Origin: Romanomermis culicivorax
Lineage: Eukaryota > Nematoda > Enoplea > Mermithida > Mermithidae
Direction: 5' to 3'
NCBI GenBank assembly: GCA_963922205.1
Contig: CAWUHX010000393.1
Span: 62,001-126,000 of the forward strand
Length of the DNA stretch: 64,000 nt
Under the pieces are notes generated by a model, which saw only the letters and a list, made by a program, of their open reading frames with translations, was not told the origin of the DNA and ran no database searches. Positions 33,501-45,500 of the stretch are shown one piece after another (position 1 is the first letter of the stretch; each line of letters opens with the position of its first letter). The position numbers were made by a program, and so were the translations under genes.

Positions 33501-36500
33501 TGTGGGTTTATCTGTTTTTTTTTCAAATTTTCTCCGTTTTTTTAAATTTTTTTTTGTTTCTGTTCAATATTTCTGTTTTTTTTTGTCAGATTTTTCTGGT
33601 GTTTTTTCTACAAAATTTATTTTTTTGGAAAATTTCAGCATTTAAAAAAATTGACTTTTTCCGAAAAATTTTCAAAATCAAAAAAAAAAATTGAACTTGA
33701 TTTTTTTAATTTTAAAAATTTATGAGCGAAAAAGCTGAAAAAACGTAAATTTTTTCTTAAAATTTATGTTTTTTATGTAAATTTTTAAGGTTTTTTTTCT
33801 TAAATTTTCTCGTTTCTGTTTTTTTCTTCTAAAAATTCGAAGTTTTTGTAGAACTGCAAAAATAGAATTGTTTAAAATTTTAAAAATTTATGCGGGAAAA
33901 TTCATGTGTTTGTTTTTTTAGTTTCCGGTTAATTTTTCTGTTTTTTTGTCATTTTTCCTATATTTTTTGTTTTTTCGCAAAATATAATTTTTTTTCAAAA
34001 CATAACAGAATAGAATTTTTAAAGTTCAAAAAAAAATTGTCAAACAAATTTTTTTTGAAATTCAAATGATTGTAAAATAACTTTTTTTCTAATTTCCAAA
34101 AATTTCTGGGTTTACACCTTTTTTCCTTATTTTTTTGTTTTTGTTTTATTTTTGTCGTTTTCGCTAGATTTTTTTCTTTTTTCTTCTCAAAATTTTATTT
34201 TTTTTCCAAAAATTACTAAATCGAATTTTTTAAAGTCAAGACATTGAAAACTCAATTTTTTCAATTTTAAAAATTTATGGTGGAAAATTTATGTTTTTTC
34301 TTTAATTTTTTGGTTTCTGCTTAATTTTTCTGTTTTCCGCCATTTTCGCTAAATTTGTTTTTTTCTTCGTAAAACTTAATTTTTTTTCAAAAATACATAT
34401 ATAACAGAATTTCTAAAATTCAAAAAGTTGTAAACTCATTTTTTTAATTTTAAAAATTTAAGGAAAACTTGTGGGTTTATCTGGTTTTTTTCAAATTTTC
34501 TCCGTTTTCAAATTTTTTTTTGTTTCTGTTCAATATTTCTGTTTTTTTTTGTCAGATTTTTCTGGTGTTTTTTCTACAAAATTCATTTTTTTTGGAAAAT
34601 TTCAACATTTAAAAAAAATGACTTTTTCCGAAAAATTTTCAAAATCAAAAAAAAAATTGAACTTGATTTTTTAAATTTTAAAAATTTATGAGCGAAAAAG
34701 CTGAAAAAACGTAAATTTTTTCTTAAAATTCAAGTTTTTAATGTGAATTTTTAATTTTTTTTCTATCAAATTCAAAGTTGAAAAATATTGAATTTGAATT
34801 TTAAATTTTTTTAAAATTAAAATTTAAATTTTTACAAATTGTTTAGAAAAAAGGGGAAACCTTAGCGTAAGGGCTAATAAAAGAGGCCAAACAGACGACA
34901 CCCATTTCGGCGAATAATTTGGAAACTTCGGACGCCCTCCTGATATTCTCCTTGCGATCCTCGTGGCTGAACCCCAAATTGCTGTTTATTCCGTGGCGCA
35001 TGTTGTCGCCGTCGACGCCGAAAGCCGGCACGCCCATCGACGTCAATTTGTCTTCCAAATCGAAGGCTATGGTGGTCTTCCCGGCGCCACTGAATCCTGA
35101 AAAAAGTAGAAAAAAATGGGAAAAAGGATGAAAAAACAAAAAAAATTAGAAAAAAAACAACAAAAAATGAAAGAAAAAAACAAAAAAATGAAAAAACACA
35201 TAAAAATGAAAAAAACACAAAAAAATGAAAAACAAACAACAAAAAATGAAAAAAACTAGGAAAAAAAGAGAGAAAATAAAATACCAACAAAAAATTCAAG
35301 AAAAAACACAAAAAATTAAAAAACAACAAAAAATGACAAAAAACGAAAAAGCTAGAAAAAAGAGGGAGAAAATAAAATATACCAACAAAAAGTGATGAAA
35401 CGAGAACAAACAACACAAAAGGAAAAAATGATAAAAAAACAACAAAAATTGAAAAAACGACAAAAAAACAACAAAAATGCGAAGAAAAAAACAAAAAAAT
35501 GAAAAAAACACAAAAAAATGAAAAAACAACAAAAAATGACAAAAAACGAAAAAGCTAGAAAAAAGAGGGAGAAAATAAAATACCAACAAAAAGTGATGAA
35601 ACGAGAAAAAAAACAACACAAAAGGAAAAAATGAGAAAAAATAGAAAAACCAACAAAAGGTGAGAAAACGAGTAAAAAACAAAAACACCAATAAAAAGTA
35701 AAAAATGAGAAAAAACGAAAAACATTAAAGGGGAAAAAATGAGAAAAAAAAACAAAAAAGATGAAAAAACAAAAGAAAAACCGCAGAAAGTGAAATAAAT
35801 AAAAAAAAACGAAAAAACTAAAACAAAAAAAATGAAAACATGACAAAAAAACGAAAAAAACTAGGAAAAAAAGAGAGAAAATAAAATACCAACAAAAAGT
35901 GACAGAAATGATAAAAAAACAAAAAAACGAGAAAAAAGAACAAAAAATTCAAGAAAAAACACAAAAAATGACAAAAAACGAAAAAGCTAGAAAAAAGAGG
36001 GAGAAAATAAAATACCAACAAAAAGTGATGAAACGAGAAAAAAAAACAACACAAAAGGAAAAAATCAGAAAAAATAGAAAAACCAACAAAAGGTGAGAAA
36101 ACGAGTAAAAAACAAAAACATCAATAAAAAATAAAAAATGAGAAAAAACGAAAAACATTAAAGGGGAAAAAACGAGAAAAAAAAACAAAAAAGATGAAAA
36201 ACAAAAGAAAAACCACAGAAAGTGAAATAAATAAAAAAATGAAAAAACTAAAACAAAAAAAATGAAAACATGACAAAAAAAACGAAAAAAACTAGGAAAA
36301 AAGAATGAAAATAAAATACCAACAAAAAGTGACAGAAATGATAAAAAAACAAAAAAACGAAACAAAACAACAAAAAATTCAAGAAAAAACACAAAAAATG
36401 AAAAAACAACAAAAAATTACCCAAAACGAAAAAGCTAGAAAAAAGAGGGAGAAAATAAAATACCAACAAAAAGTGATGAAACGAGAACAAACAACACAAA

Positions 36501-39500
36501 AGGAAAAAATGATAAAAAAACAACAAAAATTGAAAAAACGACAAAAAAACAACAAAAATGCGAAGAAAAAAACAAAAAAATGAAAAAAACACAAAAAAAT
36601 GAAAAAAACAACAAAAAATGAAAACATGACAAAAAACGAAAAAACTAGGAAAAAAAAGAGAGAAAATAAAATACCAACAAAAAGTGACAGAAATGATAAA
36701 CTACAAAAAAACGAGAAAAAAGAACAAAAAATTCAAGAAAAAACACAAAAAATGGAAAAACAACAAAAAATGACAAAAAACGAAAAAGCTAGAAAAAAGA
36801 GGGAGAAAATAAAATACCAACAAAAAGTGATGAAACGAGAAAAAAACAACACAAAAGGAAAAAATGATAAAAAAAACAACAAAAATTGAAAAAACGACAA
36901 AAAACAACAAAAATGCGAAGAAAAAAACAAAAAAATGAAAAAAACACAAAAAAAAAGAAAAAAAACAACAAAAAATGAAAACATGACAAAAAAACGAAAA
37001 AAACTAGGAAAAAAAGAGAGAAAATAAAATACCAACAAAAAGTGACAGAAATGATGAAAAAACAAAAAAACGAGAAAAAAGAACAAAAAATTCAAGAAAA
37101 AATACAAAAAATGAAAAAACAACAAAAAATTACAAAAAACGAAAAAAACTAGAAAAAAGAGGGAGAAAATAAAATACCAAGGAAAAAATGAGAAAAAATA
37201 GAAAAACCAACAAAAGGTGAGAAAACGAGTAAAAAACAAAAACACCAATAAAAAGTAAAAAACGAGGAAAAACGAAAAACATTAAAGGGGAAAAAATGAG
37301 AAAAAAAACAGAAAAGATGAAAAAACAAAACTAAAACCACAGAAAGTGAAATAAATAAAAAAATGAAAAAACTAAAACAAAAAAATAACAGAAAATCCCA
37401 AAAAAATGAAGAGAAAAAATGACGGAAAATCTCAGAAAAAAGAGAAAATTGAAAAAACAGAAAAACAAACAAAAAAGGAAAAAATAGAAATCAGAGAAAA
37501 CAAAAAACAAAAAATCTCCAAAAAACATATAAAAACAGAAAAAAATAAAAAACAAAAAATGCACCAAAACAAGGGAAAAAGAATAAAAAACCATGGCAAA
37601 AAACAAATAAAAAAATCAGAAAAAACGAACACATAAAAGTAGAAAAACCAGGAATAAACAGAAAGACTAAAAAAATGAACGAAAAAAGAAAAAATTCCGA
37701 AAAACAAAAAAAAAGTAGAAAGACCCAAAAAACAAACAAGAAAAGAGCAAAACCAAAATAAAAAGGCAAGAAAACAAGGAAAAGAAAATAGAAAGACACA
37801 AAAAAACGAGAAAATACAAAAAGAAGCCAGAAAAAAATTTAGAAAAACGAGCAAAACGAAATCAAAATGAAAGACACAAAAAACCATTTTAAAAAACCAA
37901 AAATCGAGAAAAAAGGAAAATAAAAAAGCAGAAAGACACAAAAAACAGATAAAAAACAGAAAAAAAAGAATTAAAAAAGGCAGAAAAACACAAATAAAAG
38001 AAAACAGCAAAGCAAAAAGACACAAAAAAAGAAAAAACAAAAAACCAAGAAAAAACATAAAGACAAATGTAGAAAAACCAAGAAAACAAAATTGAATACA
38101 GAAACATACAAAAAACAAATAAAAAAACAAGAAAGCAGGAAATACAAGGAAAATAAAAAAAACAGAACGACACAAAAAATGCTAAAAAACAAGAAAAAAA
38201 ATACAGAAAAACAAATAAAAATATTAAAAAGCTGAAAGACACAAATAAAATAAAATACGAGAAAGCAAAAGCAAAATAACTAGAAAAAGAAAATTAAGAA
38301 CAGGAAAGAGGCAAACCAAATAAAAAACAAACAAAAAAATGCAAAAAAAACGGAAAAATACAGAAGAACAAATAAAAATATAATAAAGCTGAAACACGCA
38401 AATAAAAGAAAATAGAACAGCAGAAAGATACACAAACAAGAAAAAAATCAAAAGCAAAAAAATGGAGAAAAAGAAAATAAAAAAGGTCACAAAAACTAAA
38501 TGAAAAACAAAAAAAGAACAAAAACAAGAAAAATGCAGAAAAACAAGGAAAAGAAAGTAGAAAAGCAGAAACACACAAACAAAAACAAAAAAGAAACAAA
38601 AAAGTCAGAAAAATTTTAGGCATAATAAATTACAGGAAGACATAAAAAATAAATTAAAAGAACAAAAAACTAAGAAAACAACGAAAATAAAAAAGCAAGA
38701 GCACAACGAACATAAAAGACAGAAAAAACAAAAAAATCCAAAAAAACAAAAAGCATGAAAACAAATAGAAATACAAAAAAGCAGAAAGACACAAATAAAA
38801 TAAAATAGAATATCAGAAAGACACAAAAAGCAAGAAGAAATACAGAAAAACAAATGAAACAATAAAAAAACAGGAAGAAACAGAAAAAAACAAAAAACAT
38901 CAGAGCCTAAAATGCAGAAAAACAGGGAGAGGAAAATAGAAGAGCAAAAAGACAAAAAATAACAAGAAAAAACATAAAAAACAATAAGCAAAAAAAACAA
39001 AAAATGCTGAAAAACAAGCAAAAAAACAGAAAAAATAAAATACAAAAAAAACCAGAAAAACACAAATAAAAGAAAATATAACGGCAGAAAGACACAAAAA
39101 AACAAGAAAAAACATGAAAAGCCATAAAAATGTGAAAGAACTAGCAAAACATAATAAAAAACAAAAAAACACACAAAACAAATAAATAAGCAAAAAACAG
39201 AAAATGCTAAAAAACAAGCAAAAAACAGAAAAAATAAAATACAAAAAAACCCCAAAAAACACAAATAAAAGAAAATATAACGGCAGAAAGACACAAAAAA
39301 GAAAAAAAAACCAAAAAACTAGAAAAAGAAAATAAAAAAGTGACAAAAAAACAAAAAAGTGAACAACAAATAAATAAATAAATACCCGTTAGCCATATGG
39401 TACAGCCGCGGAACCCCGGGTGCCGGCCCAAAATTTGACCCCGCTCCTCGCGGCTAACGTGATTTTTTTGAAAAACGACGTTTGTTGCGTGGTGGCTTCC

Positions 39501-42500
39501 AGTCTATTAAAACGAAATTAAAATTAAATTTCAAATTTTATTAAATAACTAATTGCTTTAATTGAAATTTGTAATATTTTAATTATTAATTTACTTTTAT
39601 TAATTAATTTAATTAATGTTTTTTATAAAAATACTGAATGTTTTTTAGCATCGAAACTTTTTGATATTTTAATCACTCATATAAAATAATTATTAATTTA
39701 TTTAATTGGTACTTTTATAAAACTATTGAAAATTTTTATCTAAACATTAGAAATATTTAAAATCTTTATTATTAATTTTACTTTTATTTTCCAATTGAAT
39801 CAATGTTTTTTAAATATTTAAAAATATTTAATATTTTAATTATTAATTTCATTTTTATCATTAATTTTAATTAATTTTTTTTTATAAAACTATGGAACTT
39901 TTTAAAATATTAATAAAATTTATTGTTTATATAATTAATTGTATTTTTATTATTTAAATTAATTAATACTTTCATAGAAATTTTGAATGTTTTCAGTATT
40001 GAAACTATTTGATGTTTGAACTATTGATTATATTATTGTCAATTGATTTAATTAAAATTTTTATAAAATATTGGACATTTTTATTTGAACACTAAAAATA
40101 CTTATTTTAATTATTAATTACATTTTTATCAATTAATTTGATTAAAATTTTTGTAAAATGTACAACGTTTTTTGAAAACTTGAAAATATTTGATATTTTA
40201 ATTATTAATTTTATTTTTATTAATTAATTCAATTGATACTTTTATAAAAGTACCGAATGTCTTTGAGTACTGAAACTTTTTGATATTTGAACTATTGATT
40301 ATATAATTATCAATTTATTTAATTAATACTTTGATAAGAATATTGAATGTTTTTAAATTTAAAAAATATTTTATGTTTTAATTGTTCATTAATTCATTTA
40401 ATCCATGTTTCCATAGAAATATTGAATGCTTCTCTCAATATATTAAAAACAGTTTATATTTCAATCATTAATTTTATTTTCATCAATTATTTTAATTAAT
40501 AGTTTTATAAAAATATTGAATTTTTTTTAATATTAAAAATATTTAACATTTTAATCCTTAATTTTATTTTCGGCAATTAGTTTAGGTAGAATTTGTATAA
40601 AAAATATTGAACATTAGAAATTTCAAATACTTCAATTATTTATTTATTGTTATTAATTAACTTAATTAATATTTTTTTATAAAAATATTGAATGTCTTTT
40701 TTTAATATTAAAAATATTTAACATTTTAATCCTTAATTTTATTTTCAGCATTTAGTTTAGGTAATATTTATATAAAAATATTGAACATTAGAAATTTAAA
40801 ATACTTCAATTATTAATTTATTTTTATTAATTAAGTTAATTAATATTGTCACAAAAATATGTAAAGTTTTTAACCATACCATTTTTAACCATTTTAACCA
40901 TTTTTAACCAAAAAATATTTAATATTTAAACTATTGATTGCATTATTATTAATTAATTTAATCAATATTTTTATAAAAATATTGAATGTTCCCTTTTAGA
41001 TATTAAAAATATTTAATATTTTGTTTATTGATTTTATTTTTGTAAATTGAATAATTTATATTTTTTTAAAATATTTAATGTTTTTCAACATTAAAACTTG
41101 TCAATAATTTAACGATTAATTAAATTGTTGGTTAATTATTTAAATTCAAATTTTCAAAAATATTGGAAGTTCTTTTTTTAATATTAAAAATATTCAATAT
41201 TTTAACTATCAATTTTATGTTTATGAATTATTTAGATTAATATTTTTCTGAAAATACTGGGGACTTTTTTAAATTTTAAAAATATTTAATATTCAACTAT
41301 TGATTTTATTATTTTCAATTTAATATGTTTTATGAAAATATTGAATGTTTTTTTTAATTATTAAAAATATTCTATTCCGAAATTTATCATCACTGATTCA
41401 ATTAATTTAATTAATATTGTTATAAAGCTGTTGAATGTTGTTTTTAAATATTAAAATTTTTAATGTATTGATTATTCATTATATTAATGTTAATTAATGC
41501 AATTAAAATTTTTATTAACGAATTCATAAAAACATCGAATGTTTCTTAAATATATTAAAATAGTATAATATTCAACTGTTGATTTTATCATTATTAATAA
41601 ATTTGATTAACACTTTATTTTTTATTTTTTTTTATTTTTAGTAAATATTGTAAATATTGAAAATATTGGCTGTTTTATAAAATATTAAAAACTAAATATT
41701 TCAACTATATATTTTTTTTTATTGCAACTAATTAATTTAATTAATATTAAAAAAAAAAATTTGCATGTGCTTTTAAATGTTGAAAAAATTAAATATTTTA
41801 ACCATTTTTATAGATAAATTTATAAAAATATTGTATATAAACGTTTTTATAAATAAATTTATACAAATATTAAATGTTTTTTTTCAATACTAAGAACATT
41901 TTACTTTTGATTTTAATATTGTTAATTAACATTTTAATTAATAAATTAAATTAATAAATTTATTAAAATACCGATTTAATTTTTTTATAAATTTGTTTAC
42001 TAATTTTCCACTTTCTATTCGTTCTAGTAATTAATTATACATTCGCCACGGGCGATATTTTAATTGGTTTCACTCCCACGCGTAATAAACCAGTTTTAAT
42101 TAAAGATAGGTCTTTACTTTTCTAATTAATTTCGAACGTGCGGTTTTATGTTTCAGCTGGTCATAATTAATGAAGCGTTATAAACAATCAGTTCCGGAAG
42201 AAAAACAATATTCAAAACATCAATTAAAAAAATTTTTGAAAAATAAACTTTTATTATATAATATTTTAAATTTTGAATTAAAAAAATTTTAAATAGAAAA
42301 AATTAAATATTGAAAAAATTTATATATAAAAAAAATTTTAATATTAAAAAAATTTTAATATAAAAAAAATTCAAATATGAAAAAATTTTTAATATTAAAT
42401 AAATTTTCAAAAATAAACTTCTATTATATAATATTTTAAATTTAAAAAATTTTGAAAAATAAACTTTTATTATATAATAAATTAAACTTTAAATTTAAAA

Positions 42501-45500
42501 AATTTTATATATTGAAAAATTTGGAATATTAAAAAAATTTTAAATAGAAAAAAATTAAATATTGAAAAAATTTAAATATAAAAAAAAATTTTGATATTAA
42601 AAAAATTGAAATATGAAAAAAATTTAAATATGAAGAAATTTTTAATATTAAACAAATTTTCAAAAATAAACTTTTATTATATAATATTTTAAATTTTAAA
42701 TTTAAAAATTTTCAAAAATAAACTTTTATTATATCATAAGTTGAACTTTAAATTTAAAAAATTTTATATATTGAAAAAATTTGAATATAAAAAAAATTTT
42801 AACATTAAAAAAATTTAAATATAAAAAAAATTTAAATATGGAAAAAATTTTAATATTGAACAAATTTTCAAAAATAAACTTTTATTATATAATATTTTGA
42901 ATTTTAAATTTAAAAAATTTTTAAAAATAAACTTTTATCATATAATAAGTTAAACTTTAAATTTAAAAAATTTTATATATTGAAAAATTTGGAATATTAA
43001 AAAAAAATTTTAAATAGAAAAAAATTAAATATTGAAAAAATTTAAATATAAAAAAATTTTAATATTAAAAAAATTTAAATATAAAAAAATTTAAATATGA
43101 AAAAGTTTTTAATATTGAACAATTTTTCAAAAATAAACTTTTATTATATAATATTTTATTGAAAAATTTTCAATATTGAAATATTTTAAATAGAAAAAAA
43201 TTAAATATTGAAAAAATTTAAATATAAAAAAAATTTTTAATATTGAAAAAATTTTAAATAATAAACAAATTTTGAAAAATAAACTTTTATTATATATTTT
43301 AAATTTTAAAAATTTTTTATATTGAAAAATTTTTAATATTAAAAAAATTTAAATATAAAAAAATTTTAAATATTAAAAAAATTTTAAACACCAAAAAATT
43401 TTAAATATCAATCGAGCTTCTAATATTAGGGAAATTTTGAATATTGAAAAATTATAATTCTTAAAAAGTCTAAAATATTGAAAAAATTTTTAATATTAAA
43501 AATTTAAAATTTTCAAAATTCGAATTTTAAAAATTTTCCCTAGCCTCGATTTAAACAGAAAAAACAAATATTTTCAATTTTTTAACGATTTTTTTGCGGA
43601 TATTTTCAATTTTCGAATTTTTAAAATTAGAATTTTTGATTTTTCTATGCAAAATTTTAATCAAAACGTTAGAAAAAAGGCACTTTTTCAATTCTTTTAC
43701 CTGACACTTTAAGGAATATTTTAAAATTTTAAATTTAAAAAATCTTTAATATCCATCAAAAATTTAAATTTTTAAAATTGAAATTTTCGATTTTTTCTAC
43801 CCTAAATTTTTGATCAAAAGGCTAGAAAAAATGAACTTTTTCAATTTTTCAACTGGTATTTTATGGAATCATTTTAAAATTTAAATTTATCAAAACGTTC
43901 AATAATTACGAAAAATAAAATTTTGAGAAGAAATTCAAATTTTAAAGATTAAAATTTTCAGTTTTTCAGGACTAAATATTGTTCGAAACGCTCAGAAAAA
44001 TCTAGTTTTTCAATTTATAACTGGTAATCTATGGAATATTTAAAAATTTAAAATTAAAAAAATGTTTAATATTCAAGGAAAATTGAAATTTGATAAACAA
44101 ATTTAAATTTTAAAAATTGATATTTTCGATTTTTCACCCTAAATTATGATCAAAATGCAGAAAAAATGCACTTTTTAAATTTCTCGACTGGTAGTCTATC
44201 TAATATTTCAAAATTATAAATTTCAAAAATGTTTAATAATTAAGAAAATTTTAAATATAAACAAATTCAAATTTTTTAAAATTAAAATTCTCGATTTTTT
44301 ACCCTAAATTTTAATGAAAACGCTAAAAAAATGCACTTTTTCAATTTTTTAGCTCTTATTCTATCGAACATTCCAAAATTTAAAATTTTTAAAAATTTAA
44401 ATATCCATGAAAATTTTGAATTTTGAAAACAAATTAAAATTTTTAATATTAGAATTTCCAATATTTCTATCAAATTTTGATCAAAAACGATATTTTCAAT
44501 TTTTCAAATCATGGTTCATCAAATATTTCAAAATTTAAAATTTTTAAAACTTATAATATTCATAAATCTTAAACATTGTGAACAAATTTAAAATCTTAAA
44601 ATTAAAATTTTCAATATTCTCTCTTGAATTTCAATCAAAACGCTCGACATATGTAGAAAAAATGCACTTTTTCAATTTTTCAAGTGGTATTTTATCGAAT
44701 ATTTTTACATTTTAAATTATAGAAAAGTTTAACTTTTATAAAAAAATTTAAATTCTGTAAACAAATTTAAACGAATTTAAATCTCTGAAAATAGAATTTT
44801 CAATTTTTTATCCTAAATTTTGATTAAAACGCTTGATATATACATTAAAAATACGTTTTTTTCAACTTTTAAATGCGTATTTTATCAAAATATTTCTAAT
44901 TTTAAATTTGAAACATTTTTTTAAATGCATCAAAAAATTAAATTTTGTTGACAAATTGAAATTTTCAAAATCAAAATTTTAAATATTCTCTCTGGAAGTT
45001 TGATCAAAAGGTTAAATTTTAAAAAATTTCCATATTCGTATAAAATTTAAATTGTTCTGATGAATTTAACTTTTTAAAACTAAAATTTTCGATTTTTTAC
45101 GCCAAATTCTGATCGAAACGATCGATAAATGGAGAAAAAATGCACTTTTTTAGATATTTATAAATTTTAAGTTTTAAGAACGTGTAATATTAATAAAAAA
45201 AATTTTAATTTTGTAAACAAATTAAAATTTTTGAAATTGAAATTTTCGATAAATTTTGTAAACAAATTTAAATTTTGCAAACGAATTTAAATATCCGAAA
45301 TTGGAATTTTCAATTCTTCACCCTAAATTTTTCAACTTTTTTTTAACGTTTTTTTCAACTTTTAAATGCGTATTTTATCAAATATTTTCAATTTTATATT
45401 CGAAAAAATTTTAATATCCATGAAAGATATAAATTTGATAAACAAATTTAAATCTTTAAAATTAAAATTTTCAACATTTTCTATCAAATTTCGATTGAAA

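Noticed and set aside
34874..39431. Many Phe/Cys-rich minus-strand frames (up to 247 codons) and Lys/Gln-rich plus-strand frames
   Set aside because: Translations of A/T homopolymer arrays in intron 2; only the embedded exon 2 and exon 3 segments are real coding.
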